A DNA stretch of 64,000 bases from Halobacillus massiliensis (GTDB taxonomy: Bacteria; Bacillota; Bacilli; Bacillales; Halobacillaceae): positions 1,406,630 through 1,470,629 of the forward strand of contig NZ_LT800499.1 of the NCBI RefSeq assembly GCF_900166625.1, read 5' to 3'. This document shows positions 8,912 to 18,139 of this stretch, one piece after another. The position numbers and the translations under genes were made by a program. The notes under the pieces were generated by a model, which saw only the letters and a list, made by a program, of their open reading frames with translations, had not been told where the DNA came from and did no database searches. Numbering within the stretch: position 1 is the stretch's first letter; each line of letters opens with the position of its first letter.

Positions 8912-9349
8912 TTAAGATTCTCCTTGTTCATTGTCTTCAATTGTAGACGTTTCTTGTTCCATCAGCCATTCATTATACTCATTTAAGTCGGCTCTTACTT
9001 GTTTACGTACAAGATTCAGCACATATACATCATCTACTAAACCAAGAACAGGAATGAAATCAGGAATGGCATCCAATGGAACGACCAGATAAATGATACC
9101 TCCAAGGATCGCTGTAACTGCGCGTTTTGGAGCTTTATCGTAATTACCACGGATCCAATCTTTAAGCAATGCGAACATTAATTGTAAATCATGCCACACC
9201 TCAGCCAAGGGTCCCTCATTATCAAAGGCTTTATCAATTCCCTGCTTTAAAACAACTCTTGCTTTGTCAGGGTTGTTTAATAACTCTGATGCTTTCCCCT
9301 TAAATTTTTCAAAAAGTTGACGAGCTTTCTTCTTTTCTGTTGTCTGCAT
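8912..9349 (-). CDS. DUF1232 (YkvA-type) membrane-associated protein
   Basis: This 145-residue protein has the DUF1232 core VPLDAIPDFIPVLGLVDDVYVL near residues 91-112, preceded by a hydrophobic stretch that could span the membrane once. The N-terminal half is helical and charged. The family is widespread in Bacillus, has no proven function, and is often linked to stress or membrane roles by context only. The start is ATG with AGGAGG upstream. It stands alone, divergent from the SEC-C gene at 9447. Confidence 0.85.
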   Translation of the reverse strand: MQTTEKKKARQLFEKFKGKASELLNNPDKARVVLKQGIDKAFDNEGPLAEVWHDLQLMFALLKDWIRGNYDKAPKRAVTAILGGIIYLVVPLDAIPDFIPVLGLVDDVYVLNLVRKQVRADLNEYNEWLMEQETSTIEDNEQGES

Positions 9350-9446
9350 AGCAATTCCTCCTATTAAATAAAAAAACAGCGTTTTTTCTCTTTTCCTTTT
9401 AATAGTTTATACTAAACTATAATAGTATAGGAAAGGAGACTCAAAT

Positions 9447-10484
9447 ATGTCCAAAGTAGGTAGAAATGACCCCTGCCCATGTGGAAGTGGCAAGAAATAC
9501 AAAAAATGCCATGGTAAATTAAACCTTATTGAATTCCCCGGCAGTAGAACAACTGAAGAACTCGACCAGTTTTTTCTACAGTTCCAGACATATATGAGGG
9601 AGAATTACCCGCATATGTTTCCAAGCAGTCAGCCTGTTTCAGAGGAAGAAGAAGTTCAATCCTTTATCAGCTTACTTTATAAAGGGTTAGCTGCTCCTCA
9701 AAAAGGCGGGGCCACCGTTTATCAGCGTTTCTTACGCAGGGTAGAAAGAAAAGTAACACGCCCTTCTGTGGAAGAGGCGTTAAGAGACTGGGAAGGTGCG
9801 AGACCGAGCATATTTAAGATGACTGGTGTTGAGCCAGAGAACGACATATTTGTCACTGACCTACTTAATGACAAGAATTATAAGGTTGATAGAAAACGAA
9901 TTCCATTAAAAGATGAAGACTTACATTCAGCTCCTTATTATACCGGCATTCTGCTGCAATGGGGCGATTTTTATAGATTTTCTCCAATGGCAGTCCCAAT
10001 AGAGACGTCTAAATATAAAATTTACCATAATAAACTTATGAAAGGATTCGAAGATCAAACGATTTATAAATCTCTCCCTGATTATTTTCATTATACATTT
10101 CTAGAGAAGCATCTGCCGTTATGGATTTACTCTGAAAGGGAACTTGTCAGGGAAAGCAGAACGGAAAATAAATCTCGTATTGAAACTGAAGTAATTGAAT
10201 TACTGGATCAAAGGATAGATTCAAAGGTAACAGAGACCGATGCCTACCAAAATATTAAACGGCTATGGAGACAATTTTTTAGGAATGAGCAGCCTGCTGT
10301 CAGAAAGGTAGAAGTAATGGCCGCAGCCCTGGAATATTACTTCTATCATACAAACTCTTCCTCGGAAAGTCTTTCACAAAAAGAGATCTCTCATAAATAT
10401 GGAATAAGCCCTAATAGCTTATCTAAATGGAATGCAAAATTAGAAGCTTTCTCTAATGAGAAAAACCATTATGTGACTAACTAA
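9447..10484 (+). CDS. SEC-C metal-binding motif protein with C-terminal HTH-like segment
   Basis: The first 25 residues are a textbook SEC-C zinc-binding motif ([19 protein letters not shown]), as found at the C-terminus of SecA and in YecA-type proteins. The remaining 320 residues are not a domain I can name. The last 60 include [19 protein letters not shown], which reads like a helix-turn-helix. Total length is 345 residues, soluble. It could act on nucleic acid or as an adaptor; no pathway is indicated by its neighbours. The ribosome binding site AAAGGAG precedes the ATG, and a terminator shared with the next, convergent gene follows. Confidence 0.8.
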   Translation: MSKVGRNDPCPCGSGKKYKKCHGKLNLIEFPGSRTTEELDQFFLQFQTYMRENYPHMFPSSQPVSEEEEVQSFISLLYKGLAAPQKGGATVYQRFLRRVERKVTRPSVEEALRDWEGARPSIFKMTGVEPENDIFVTDLLNDKNYKVDRKRIPLKDEDLHSAPYYTGILLQWGDFYRFSPMAVPIETSKYKIYHNKLMKGFEDQTIYKSLPDYFHYTFLEKHLPLWIYSERELVRESRTENKSRIETEVIELLDQRIDSKVTETDAYQNIKRLWRQFFRNEQPAVRKVEVMAAALEYYFYHTNSSSESLSQKEISHKYGISPNSLSKWNAKLEAFSNEKNHYVTN

Positions 10485-10520
10485 AAAAGCCAGCTCAAAT
10501 TTTTACTTGAGCTGGCTTTT
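10485..10520. terminator. Bidirectional terminator between SEC-C gene and GlsB-like gene
   Basis: AAAAGCCAGCTCAA (10485-10498) pairs with TTGAGCTGGCTTTT (10507-10520), serving both convergent genes. Confidence 0.9.
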
Positions 10521-10523
10521 CTC

Positions 10524-10775
10524 TTATTTTTTTCTTGTACTTCTCATAATTAAACTTAAAATAAATACAAAAATGATGGCACCGATCAGTGCTGGAATAA
10601 TAGCAATACCTGCTAAGGTAGGACCCATTGAACCTAAGAGTTCACCGCCGATCCACGCACCGACGATTCCTGCGATAATATTACCTATAATACCAAGTGG
10701 CATGTCTCTCCCAATTAACACTTGGGCCAGCCAGCCGATTAATCCTCCGACAATTAAATATAAGATAAATCCCAC
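10524..10775 (-). CDS. GlsB/YeaQ/YmgE family small membrane protein
   Basis: This 83-residue, glycine-rich protein has three membrane segments and the family pattern GGLIGWLAQVLIGRD (10-24) and GNIIAGIVGAWIGGELLG (31-48). The family is often labelled transglycosylase-associated protein and is stress-induced in several bacteria; the molecular function is not known. Start is GTG with AAAGGAGG seven bases upstream. The overlapping open frame on the + strand is a shadow. Confidence 0.88.
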   Translation of the reverse strand: MGFILYLIVGGLIGWLAQVLIGRDMPLGIIGNIIAGIVGAWIGGELLGSMGPTLAGIAIIPALIGAIIFVFILSLIMRSTRKK

Positions 10776-11088
10776 ATGAAAACCTCCTTTCTGCTAAGTC
10801 TAATTCTCTTTTTCCCCTTTTCTTTTATTTTTGAAACATAAGTTCGTATTAATTATTTTTTAAAGGTGAAAAATATATTATAATAGAAATATACTGTTAT
10901 CAAGAATTAGGATGATTGAAATAGTGTTGTAATGGGATATGTACCCTTTTTAAAGTATAGTAGTATCAGAAGATTTTTGAGGATGCCTTGAAAATTGCAC
11001 ATGTGGAAAGTGTTCGTTTAAATGAAAGAATTACCTCTGTTTCACTAAGCCGTTTTATGCGGTAGATCTCTTCCTAGGGGGTACAGAC
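10776..11088 (+). other. Intergenic region upstream of the Spo0E-like gene
   Basis: About 310 bases without an identifiable gene. It is AT-rich, with a TATAAT-type -10 near 10877-10882 on the + strand that could serve the Spo0E-like ORF. No clear repeat or riboswitch fold was recognised. Confidence 0.5.
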
Positions 11089-11241
11089 GTGGATAAAAAC
11101 AGTGAATTAGAGAAGGAAATTGAACAAGTCAGGTTTAAAATGTATAAATGTTATTTAGAAAATCCAACAGATCCATGTGTGATTGATGTGTCTACACAAT
11201 TAGACACGTTACTCAACAAACTCGACGAAGAGGGAAAGTAA
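11089..11241 (+). CDS. Spo0E-like aspartyl-phosphate phosphatase (small)
   Basis: This is a 50-residue ORF starting with GTG, seven bases after AGGGGG. Its layout fits the Spo0E family: a first helix (ELEKEIEQVRFKMYKCYLE), a short turn with ENPTDPCVIDV, then STQLDTLLNKLDEE, where S-T-Q-L-D replaces the S-Q-E-L-D catalytic signature. Spo0E proteins dephosphorylate Spo0A~P and delay sporulation. The glutamate of the motif is replaced by glutamine-leucine order, so activity should be tested. It is a complete monocistronic unit ending in a strong terminator. Confidence 0.82.
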   Translation: MDKNSELEKEIEQVRFKMYKCYLENPTDPCVIDVSTQLDTLLNKLDEEGK

Positions 11242-11256
11242 GAATAAAAATAAAGA

Positions 11257-11290
11257 CTAGAAACCATATGTTTATGGTTTCTAGTTTTTT
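11257..11290 (+). terminator. Rho-independent terminator after Spo0E-like gene
   Basis: CTAGAAACCATA (11257-11268) and TATGGTTTCTAG (11273-11284) form a perfect 12-bp stem followed by six T residues. Confidence 0.93.
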
Positions 11291-11339
11291 ATAGGGAAAT
11301 ATTCTAGTGTGGCTAGAAGTATTCTATAGAAGAATTTAA

Positions 11340-12281
11340 TTAACGTTTCGTTTCTAAAGTAAAGTTATTGATCATATTACTCGTTTTCTTTATTTCTTCC
11401 TCAGACATCTCAATTAAATACATCCCAGAGCTTGTTTTGCTGCTTCCTGACATTTGATAATTGGTTATATGGTTCCTTGCATTGCGGTATTTAGTAGCTA
11501 GATTTCTTATATCCTCAAAGTCCATATTCGTATTCACATTATCTCCAAGTACTTTCATGACGTCACCGACTTGGTTAATCATATTGGGATTGGCTCCTTT
11601 TTCTATTATACCTTCAATGACTTGGCGCTGACGCTCATTTCTTCCTAAGTCTCCTTTAGGATCTTCTTTTCGCATACGAACATAGGATAAAGCATGGCTT
11701 CCAGAAAGTGTTGTCTGGCCCTCCGGGAAATGATAGCCATCTTGAGTGAAGGCCCGGTAATTACGGACGGTAATACCGTTGACAGAATCAACAAGTTGAG
11801 ATAGCCCGTTCATGTTCACCTTAATAAAATAATCAAAATTTACATCTAAAAAATTCTCAACAGTATCTACTGCCATATTACTGCCCCCATAAGCATAAGC
11901 GTGATTAATACGCGTCGTTCTGCCATCTCCGATGATTTCCGCTTCCGTATCTCTAGGAATACTAAAAAGCTGCATTTGGTCGTTATTAGGGTCCAATGTC
12001 ATAACGATCATAGTATCTGAGCGTCCTTTGTCATTTTCACGCTCATCGACACCCAGCAAAAGTATATTTACGGGCTCATCATTTTTTATTTTAGCCTTTG
12101 TAGCTGAGGCATCTATGGAGGTAATCTCTTCATAAATCTTATCGTTCACAGTATTTCTTACGTCATTTAATATCATAAAGGCAAATGCTCCGACAGTAAG
12201 TACGACAGCCCCTGTTATTATTAGAAAAACCTTTAAGAGGCGAACTCTTTTGGTTTTAGATTTTAATTTCTTATGACTCAC
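11340..12281 (-). CDS. LytR-CpsA-Psr (LCP) family cell-wall polymer ligase, copy 3
   Basis: This 313-residue protein has one N-terminal membrane segment (about 16-38) and an LCP domain with NILLLGVDERENDKGRSDTM, LFSIPRDTEAEI and GRNERQRQVIEG. It is a clear paralogue of the products at 1855 and 6830, though the most divergent of the three. Expected role: final ligation of teichoic acid or capsule-like polymer to peptidoglycan. Start is GTG with AGGTG upstream. No T-run terminator is obvious just after the stop; the Spo0E terminator lies on the facing side. Confidence 0.9.
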   Translation of the reverse strand: MSHKKLKSKTKRVRLLKVFLIITGAVVLTVGAFAFMILNDVRNTVNDKIYEEITSIDASATKAKIKNDEPVNILLLGVDERENDKGRSDTMIVMTLDPNNDQMQLFSIPRDTEAEIIGDGRTTRINHAYAYGGSNMAVDTVENFLDVNFDYFIKVNMNGLSQLVDSVNGITVRNYRAFTQDGYHFPEGQTTLSGSHALSYVRMRKEDPKGDLGRNERQRQVIEGIIEKGANPNMINQVGDVMKVLGDNVNTNMDFEDIRNLATKYRNARNHITNYQMSGSSKTSSGMYLIEMSEEEIKKTSNMINNFTLETKR

Positions 12282-12431
12282 ACTCTTTCACCTCTGCCTA
12301 GGAAATAAGTTCTAATTTTCCCTATATTATACTTCCACTGGCTTAAAATGTAAAAGAATATTCTGTAAATTTTTTTGTAATAGAGCTTTATGATAAAGTG
12401 TAACTATTTAAGAAAGTCAGGGGGAAGTATT

Positions 12432-12812
12432 TTGAGAGAAGTTGTTTTAATCCTGGCAGAGATCATCAATATATTTCATGAGTTAATCTGGGGCCTTTCG
12501 AATCGCTTAGAACTAGATCTAACGGATAAAGAGCTGCATTTTTGGGTGATCGGCATATTAGGAATCATTGGGCTGTTTTTCGTAGATTTAGCGTTTCATG
12601 CGATTTCTAAGTGGAGTATTACGGCGATTTCTTTTCTTTTTACATTTGCGATGGTCCTTGTTTTTGTATTTGCTGTTGAAATACAGCAGCGAATCACAGG
12701 AGCAGGGAATATGGAATTCGCCGATGCCGCGTACAGCATTTTTGGTTTTTTTGCTTTTTGTATTATTTATGTCTTGTTTAAAGTGATATTTTATTTTGTG
12801 AGGCGCTCATAA
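12432..12812 (+). CDS. Small integral membrane protein of unknown function
   Basis: I do not recognise this family. The protein is about 126 residues with three or four hydrophobic segments (roughly residues 36-55, 59-80 and 95-120) and a basic C-terminus (FVRRS). The TTG at 12432 is preferred because AGGGGGAAG lies just upstream; an in-frame ATG at 12390 has no binding site. It is monocistronic, between the third LCP gene (divergent) and the hydrolase (convergent), and ends in a shared terminator. Confidence 0.75.
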   Translation: MREVVLILAEIINIFHELIWGLSNRLELDLTDKELHFWVIGILGIIGLFFVDLAFHAISKWSITAISFLFTFAMVLVFVFAVEIQQRITGAGNMEFADAAYSIFGFFAFCIIYVLFKVIFYFVRRS

Positions 12813-12846
12813 AAAAACCTTTTCTCAAAAAGAAAAGGTTTTTTAT
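12811..12846. terminator. Bidirectional terminator, membrane protein / hydrolase
   Basis: AAAAAACCTTTTCT and AGAAAAGGTTTTTT pair over a short CAAA loop, with A-run and T-run on either side. Confidence 0.9.
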
Positions 12847-14297
12847 TTATATAGCTTACCACTGGAATCCATGTATACAGAAGATATAACCGTTCGATTA
12901 AAAGGATAATTTCCCAACGTTTTCCCATAGATATCTATCGTAAAATTATAGACTCCTTCACCAAGATTTGCTATTTTTTTCGAAAAAGCGTTCACTTGGG
13001 TCCATGGAAAGGTGTGAGACGTTTGCTTTCCTGAATGGTAATGCTCAAGTCTGATCGTACTGTTAATTGAACCAATAAAAGGAGGAACTTTCTGTAGAGA
13101 GATTATCATATTATCTGCTTCATCAAGAGCCAGCTCTAATTCTTTATTTAAATAGCTTTGATAATGGATCATTAATAAGTAACGACTGTTTTTGTTTTTT
13201 GAATGAATACTCCATTTTCCAGCTTGTGGGTGATCAATTTTTAAAAAATGATGAGCGCTTCCTTGAAATATATAGGTTTGGTCAACATGACTTTTAAACT
13301 CAGTGAATACTTCTCCAGCAGGACCTTTTACACTTAAGTCTGTATTCATTTGATCACTAATCCAATTAATCGTAACAGCATCCACACCATCTTCTACGTA
13401 AAAATCTTCTTCTGTTTCCTCCACAGAGTAGCCGCCGCGTACATAAGATGCCGCAGTAGTCGAAGGTTTAGCAGGTAATGTGTTTGCCAGTTGCTGGGTT
13501 ATGTTTTTAAATAAGTAATCATGAAAAAATGGAAATGTTAAATTTCCTTGTAAAATCTCGTAATGATTCCAGTCGCTGACTCCAATTTCATTGGCATAAG
13601 ACAGTCTGGAACTCTTTACTGTAACTACTCCATCATTGCTGCCATAACTACTTAAATATAAACCTCCCCAGTAAAGAGATGTGCCAAAAAATCCCCAGCC
13701 TGTACCGGCCATTGTATAAAAAGGTACTTTTTTAATCGCTGGATAGTTATCTATTCTACTACGGAATAATTTCATATTTCCTGTCTGTAAGGAAAATGTA
13801 GCCTCATTCCTGCTCCCTAGTATTTCTGCAAGCCAGCCAGCCCAGCTGCTGTAAGCTAAATCTGCCAGTTCAGCCCCATGATGTGGCGATGAAAGAGTAA
13901 TAACTCTTTGAACATAAGAGGAGGCGCCGTTGTGGAAGAGAGCAGTCTGGGCATCTATACCGCCTTTACTATGAGCAATAAGTATGACTTTTTCACCAAA
14001 GTGGTTGTAAATTTCTTTTAACTGACTGGCGAGGAGCTCACCGTTGTTCCACATATCCTTAGTTGGATAAAGATCTACAAATGCAGTCTGAAAGCCTTCA
14101 TTAAATGCAATTTCATACATGTTGCTTTCTTCTATCCATATATACGAAGAGCCATTTAATCCATGTATAAATACAATGGGAGCCTTATTTTTATCAATAG
14201 GGGAGGGAGTGGCTCCGGTATACCATACACCAGGAGTTCCAGGAGGACTGTCTTTACCCATATTTGTATATGGAAAATGTGAAAAGTCGATATCCAT
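12843..14297 (-). CDS. Alpha/beta hydrolase (lipase/esterase-like) with C-terminal extension
   Basis: The first 270 residues form an alpha/beta hydrolase: oxyanion-hole motif VFIHGLNG (about 43-50), nucleophile elbow IAHSKGG with the serine near residue 110, an acid candidate in YGSNDGVVTV (near 219), and a histidine in DWNHYEIL (near 242). The remaining 200 residues look like two beta-sandwich modules of unknown type. The order resembles bacterial triacylglycerol lipases, but there is no signal peptide, so the site of action is unclear. The ATG at 14297 follows AAGGAG; a GTG one codon upstream is also possible. It has no operon partner. Confidence 0.82.
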   Translation of the reverse strand: MDIDFSHFPYTNMGKDSPPGTPGVWYTGATPSPIDKNKAPIVFIHGLNGSSYIWIEESNMYEIAFNEGFQTAFVDLYPTKDMWNNGELLASQLKEIYNHFGEKVILIAHSKGGIDAQTALFHNGASSYVQRVITLSSPHHGAELADLAYSSWAGWLAEILGSRNEATFSLQTGNMKLFRSRIDNYPAIKKVPFYTMAGTGWGFFGTSLYWGGLYLSSYGSNDGVVTVKSSRLSYANEIGVSDWNHYEILQGNLTFPFFHDYLFKNITQQLANTLPAKPSTTAASYVRGGYSVEETEEDFYVEDGVDAVTINWISDQMNTDLSVKGPAGEVFTEFKSHVDQTYIFQGSAHHFLKIDHPQAGKWSIHSKNKNSRYLLMIHYQSYLNKELELALDEADNMIISLQKVPPFIGSINSTIRLEHYHSGKQTSHTFPWTQVNAFSKKIANLGEGVYNFTIDIYGKTLGNYPFNRTVISSVYMDSSGKLYK

Positions 14298-14391
14298 CAC
14301 TCTCCTTGTTTCATCTTCAGTCCTTATTGAACCACTTATTATTTATTATCTCTCGTTAGAAAAAAATGTAAAGGGGGTTAAGGATTTCCTG

Positions 14392-14422
14392 AAAAAATTC
14401 CCTTCTTAAAGAGAAGGGAATT
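14392..14422 (-). terminator. Rho-independent terminator of the ROK regulator gene
   Basis: Read on the - strand, AATTCCCTTCT and AGAAGGGAATT form the stem and six T residues follow (bases 14392-14397 on the + strand are the matching A-run). Confidence 0.88.
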
Positions 14423-14436
14423 AGGAGGAGAATTTA

Positions 14437-15645
14437 TTAAGTCTCAGTTCTTGAAAATAGTTCAGCAAGAATTAGTGAAATTGCTCCCAGAGAGGTAGCA
14501 TGTTCCCCAAATTTCGAAGTCATCACTGTTGTCTGTTTAGCAGAAGTTGTCATGGCCCGATTTTGGATTGTATCTTTTACACTGTTAAGAAGTAATTCCC
14601 CCGCTTGTGACACACCGCCAGCGATAATAATTTTGGTAGGATTAATGGTATGAATCAAATTGGTAAGACCTATTCCAAGGTAAATACCAGCTTCTTTTAA
14701 AACTTCTTTACTTAATGAGTCTCCTTCTAGGGCAGATTCGTAGATCATCTTTCCGTTAATCTTTTCTAGATCATGGCCCACTTTGTCTCGCAGCAAACTC
14801 TCTTTACCGATGGATATTTCTTTGGCTGCCCTTTCGGCAATGGCTGGACCAGAAGCTAAAGTCTGTAAACACCCATAATTCCCACAGCTGCACTTAGTTC
14901 CCCGAATATCAATGGTCATATGCCCAATTTCACCGGCAATAAATCCTTCTCCGTGAAACAGCTCGCCATTTATAATCATACCAGCACCAATACCGCGTCC
15001 CAGGTTTACAGCTACAATATTCTCAGCATTACTTCCGTTCCCAAACCATAACTCTCCAAGGGCGATAGCACGCGCATCATTTTCTACCCGCACACTAATG
15101 CCAAAATCCTTCTCCAATGATTGTTGAATGGGAATGTCTCTCAGCTGGAGGTTAGGCGCGAACAAAGAAGTCCCATTTGTAACATCCACGACTCCGTGCA
15201 TTCCTACACCGATCCCAATAATTTTTTCTTTATCTACATCCATCAAACTCTCAATTTCTTCTTTCATAAGTGATAAAAACTTCTCATTAGTAGTCGGTTT
15301 TATAATTTCTGAACAACGCTCTTTAATAACTGTTCCGTTCAAGTCAGTAAGGAGAGATTTTAGCTGAGCAGGACCTGCATCAATACCGATAATATAAAAG
15401 TTTATTGCATTAATAATAAGCATAGTAGGTTTCCGGCCGCCTTTTGACTGTCCTTGAGCACTTTCTATAACGAGTTCTGTCTCCAATAGCTCTTTTACAA
15501 TACTGCTGACAGTAGGCGGAGTCAGTTTCGTTTCTTTTGCAATATCTGCCCGAGAGATAGGTCCGTCCGTACGAATCTTATTTAAGATTACAGTGCGGTT
15601 CAGGGATTTCATTAGCTGAAAGCTGCCCTTCACTTGCATTTCCAT
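14437..15645 (-). CDS. ROK family transcriptional repressor (XylR/NagC type)
   Basis: This 402-residue protein has an N-terminal winged helix (about 14-65, with SRADIAKETKLTPPTVSSIV) and a C-terminal ROK sugar-kinase-like domain. The ROK signature includes GEIGHMTID and the zinc motif CSCGNYGCLQ (about 250-259). Such proteins repress sugar genes until a sugar binds. It is divergent from an M24-like gene and galK-galE-galT, so control of galactose use is likely. AT-rich palindromes lie in both downstream promoter regions. The effector sugar is not evident. Start ATG with GGAGG-like sequence upstream. Confidence 0.88.
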   Translation of the reverse strand: MEMQVKGSFQLMKSLNRTVILNKIRTDGPISRADIAKETKLTPPTVSSIVKELLETELVIESAQGQSKGGRKPTMLIINAINFYIIGIDAGPAQLKSLLTDLNGTVIKERCSEIIKPTTNEKFLSLMKEEIESLMDVDKEKIIGIGVGMHGVVDVTNGTSLFAPNLQLRDIPIQQSLEKDFGISVRVENDARAIALGELWFGNGSNAENIVAVNLGRGIGAGMIINGELFHGEGFIAGEIGHMTIDIRGTKCSCGNYGCLQTLASGPAIAERAAKEISIGKESLLRDKVGHDLEKINGKMIYESALEGDSLSKEVLKEAGIYLGIGLTNLIHTINPTKIIIAGGVSQAGELLLNSVKDTIQNRAMTTSAKQTTVMTSKFGEHATSLGAISLILAELFSRTET

Positions 15646-15715
15646 TCCTCCAATTGGTTACGGGAAAATTTAAAAATAGTTTGTTTTCTTTGTAATCCTA
15701 TAATAACATAAATAA

Positions 15716-15734
15716 TAGTTAATTTAATTAAGTA
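15716..15734. promoter_or_regulatory. Candidate ROK operator upstream of the M24-like gene
   Basis: TAGTTAATT-T-AATTAAGTA is an inverted repeat with one mismatch. The half-site TAGTTAATT also occurs in the perfect palindrome before galK, so a common repressor is plausible. The centre spacing differs between the two sites. Confidence 0.45.
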
Positions 15735-15775
15735 AGTTTTATTTTAGAAGATATCAATAAAAGGAGGGAAAAAAC

Positions 15776-16855
15776 TTGATCATAGATAAAGTAAGAGGGT
15801 TTTTAGAAACTGAAGGCTTTGATGGACTGCTGTTAAGAAAAAGGAATAATTTTTCGTGGGTGACTCAGGGGAGATATAACCATATTGTTCAAACAACAGA
15901 GTTAGGAGTAGCTGATCTGCTGATTACACCAGATGAAGTATATCTTATCACATCTAAAATGGAAGAACGCCGCCTGGTCGAAGAAGAGTGTGCGCAATTG
16001 CCCTATGAAGTAAAAGTCTTAGCTGATGATTGGTATGAGGATATAGATCAGCTTATTCATAAGGCGGGAGAAGGAAAAAGAATGGCCACGGATAGTCCAT
16101 TCAGCGACTGGGAGGTGGTTGAGCAGGAATTAGTAAAAATAAGATCTATACTTAGTGAACTTGAGCAGAATAAATATCGAGAGCTTTGTCAGCGAGCGGC
16201 TCTTGCAGTAGAAGAAACTTGTTATGAAATAGAGCAAGGTCAGACAGAACATGAAATCGAAGCCCACCTTGCCGCTAAAGTACTTGCTCAAGGAATTCGA
16301 ATACAAGTCACCTTAGTAGCTACAGATGATCGTATCTATAAATACCGTCATCCGATTCCTACAAATAAGCCACTAGAAAAGCATGCTATGATAGTACTTT
16401 GTGCAGAAAGGCATGGCCTCGTGGCCAATGTTACAAGGTTTGTTCATTTTGGCGACCTCTCTAGAGAATTACAAGTTCATAAAGAAAAAGCAGCACGGAT
16501 AGATGCGGTGATGAATAATGCCACAATGCCGGGAGTAACAGCTGGTGAAGTAATTCGGGCGGGAATTAGTCAGTATGAAAAAGAAGGATTTCCAAATGAC
16601 TGGAAACTATTGCACCAAGGTGGGTTAACGGGCTACTCATCAAGAGAGTTTCTGGCAGATCCTGAAACACCTGCTAAAATTGAAGTGAACCAGGCTTATG
16701 CGTGGAATCCTTCTCTTCCTGGCGTAAAGTCGGAAGATACCATCCTGGTTAAAGAAGAAGGAATAGATTTTCTGACACATACCAATAGATGGGTATATCA
16801 AAACATTACAGTTGATCAGAAAATTTACAAAAGACCGGATATATTAATTCGGTAA
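15776..16855 (+). CDS. Degenerate M24 (creatinase/Xaa-Pro peptidase-like) protein
   Basis: The 359-residue product has the two-part layout of M24 peptidases: an N-terminal creatinase-like domain (1-140) and a C-terminal pita-bread fold (150-359). The metal-ligand positions look lost. The usual G-x-x-S-D-x-T-R stretch reads GLVANVTRF, and the H-G-x-G-H region reads HQGGLTGYSSREF. It is therefore probably not a classical metallopeptidase. Start is TTG seven bases after AAGGAGGG. It is the first gene downstream of the ROK repressor promoter region and precedes galK by about 110 bases, so a link with galactose or galactoside use is inferred. Confidence 0.75.
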   Translation: MIIDKVRGFLETEGFDGLLLRKRNNFSWVTQGRYNHIVQTTELGVADLLITPDEVYLITSKMEERRLVEEECAQLPYEVKVLADDWYEDIDQLIHKAGEGKRMATDSPFSDWEVVEQELVKIRSILSELEQNKYRELCQRAALAVEETCYEIEQGQTEHEIEAHLAAKVLAQGIRIQVTLVATDDRIYKYRHPIPTNKPLEKHAMIVLCAERHGLVANVTRFVHFGDLSRELQVHKEKAARIDAVMNNATMPGVTAGEVIRAGISQYEKEGFPNDWKLLHQGGLTGYSSREFLADPETPAKIEVNQAYAWNPSLPGVKSEDTILVKEEGIDFLTHTNRWVYQNITVDQKIYKRPDILIR

Positions 16856-16892
16856 AAACCATTGACAGAAAAATCTATAAATAGTAGTTTTA

Positions 16893-16919
16893 TAGTTAAT
16901 TAAATAAATTAATTAACTA
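16893..16919. promoter_or_regulatory. Perfect palindrome upstream of galK (candidate ROK operator)
   Basis: TAGTTAATTAA (16893-16903) and TTAATTAACTA (16909-16919) are exact inverted repeats around a 5-base spacer, 48 bases before the galK start. This fits the size of a dimeric repressor site. Confidence 0.6.
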
Positions 16920-16966
16920 ACCAACTAAATAAAAAAATAACTATTAAAAGTCAGAGGGTGAAAAAT

Positions 16967-18139
16967 ATGAAAAGACTACAGGAAGCTTTTATTGAGAGAT
17001 TTGGCCAAAATGATGAACTCACTCACTTTTATGCACCCGGTCGCGTGAATTTAATAGGAGAACATACTGACTATAATGGAGGCCATGTATTTCCATGTGC
17101 TTTAAATGTAGGGACATATGCAGTCGCAAGAAAACGAGAGGACAGGAAGATTAAGCTATTTTCTATGAATTTTCCTGAACTTGGAGTGATTGAAACAGAT
17201 CTGGATCAGCTCGTATTTAACGAAGTCCACGACTGGGCGAATTACCCAAAAGGAGTTATAGCCGGCATCCAGGAAACGGTAGAAGAACTTTCAGACGGAG
17301 TAGAGATAGCTTATTACGGAAATATTCCTAACGGAGCAGGTTTGTCATCTTCTGCATCAATAGAATTGGTAACTGGAGTTGTTATAAATAAGTTATTTAA
17401 TTTAAATATTGATCGAATTGAATTAGTGAAAATTGCTCAAAGAGCAGAAAATGAGTTTGTCGGAGTTAATTGCGGCATTATGGACCAGTTTGCTATTGGT
17501 ATGGGGAAGAAGGACCATGCCATTCTTCTGGATTGTGAGTCGCTTGACTATGAATACACCCCAATTAATTTAAAAGAAGAAAAATTGGTGATCGCAAACA
17601 CCAATAAACGCCGGGGCTTAGCAGGTTCAAAATATAATGAGCGCCGACAGGAATGTGAACAGGCCCTTAAAGAATTACAACAAAATGTGAAGATCAGAAG
17701 TCTTGGAGACCTGACGATTAAGGAATTTGAAGAAAACAAGCATCTCATAAGTGAAGAAGTTGTTCGAAAAAGGGCCCGTCATGCTGTATATGAAAATGCC
17801 CGTACCATTCAAGCGGTTGAAAAATTACGGCAGGGAAAAGTAGAAGATTTCGGAAAGCTGATGAATGATTCCCATCGTTCCTTAAGAGATGATTATGAAG
17901 TGACAGGGAAAGAGCTGGATGCCTTGACCGAAGCTGCCTGGGAGGAAGGGGCGATCGGATCCCGGATGACAGGAGCAGGCTTTGGAGGCTGCACGATTAA
18001 TTTAGTGAAAGAAAATGTAGTAGAAAGTTTTATCGAAAAAGTAGGCCGGAAATATTCGGAAGCAACCGGGCTTAAGGCAGACTTTTATGTAGTTGATATT
18101 GGAGATGGGGCAAAGGTACTTTCGGAGGTGGAAGGGTAA
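16967..18139 (+). CDS. galK: Galactokinase
   Basis: GalK phosphorylates galactose to galactose-1-phosphate with ATP, first committed step of the Leloir pathway. This 390-residue GHMP kinase has the galactokinase signature [16 protein letters not shown] (24-39), the ATP-binding GAGLSSSAS loop (about 121-129) and the C-terminal GAGFGGC motif. The ATG at 16967 is chosen because AGAGG lies about nine bases upstream; the GTG three codons earlier overlaps that binding site. The stop codon shares one base with galE. A 27-bp palindrome upstream suggests repressor control. Confidence 0.95.
   Translation: MKRLQEAFIERFGQNDELTHFYAPGRVNLIGEHTDYNGGHVFPCALNVGTYAVARKREDRKIKLFSMNFPELGVIETDLDQLVFNEVHDWANYPKGVIAGIQETVEELSDGVEIAYYGNIPNGAGLSSSASIELVTGVVINKLFNLNIDRIELVKIAQRAENEFVGVNCGIMDQFAIGMGKKDHAILLDCESLDYEYTPINLKEEKLVIANTNKRRGLAGSKYNERRQECEQALKELQQNVKIRSLGDLTIKEFEENKHLISEEVVRKRARHAVYENARTIQAVEKLRQGKVEDFGKLMNDSHRSLRDDYEVTGKELDALTEAAWEEGAIGSRMTGAGFGGCTINLVKENVVESFIEKVGRKYSEATGLKADFYVVDIGDGAKVLSEVEG

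Noticed and set aside
10507-10779. 90-residue + strand open frame over the GlsB-like gene
   Set aside because: It is the antisense shadow of a well-supported GlsB/YeaQ-family gene and has no ribosome binding site.
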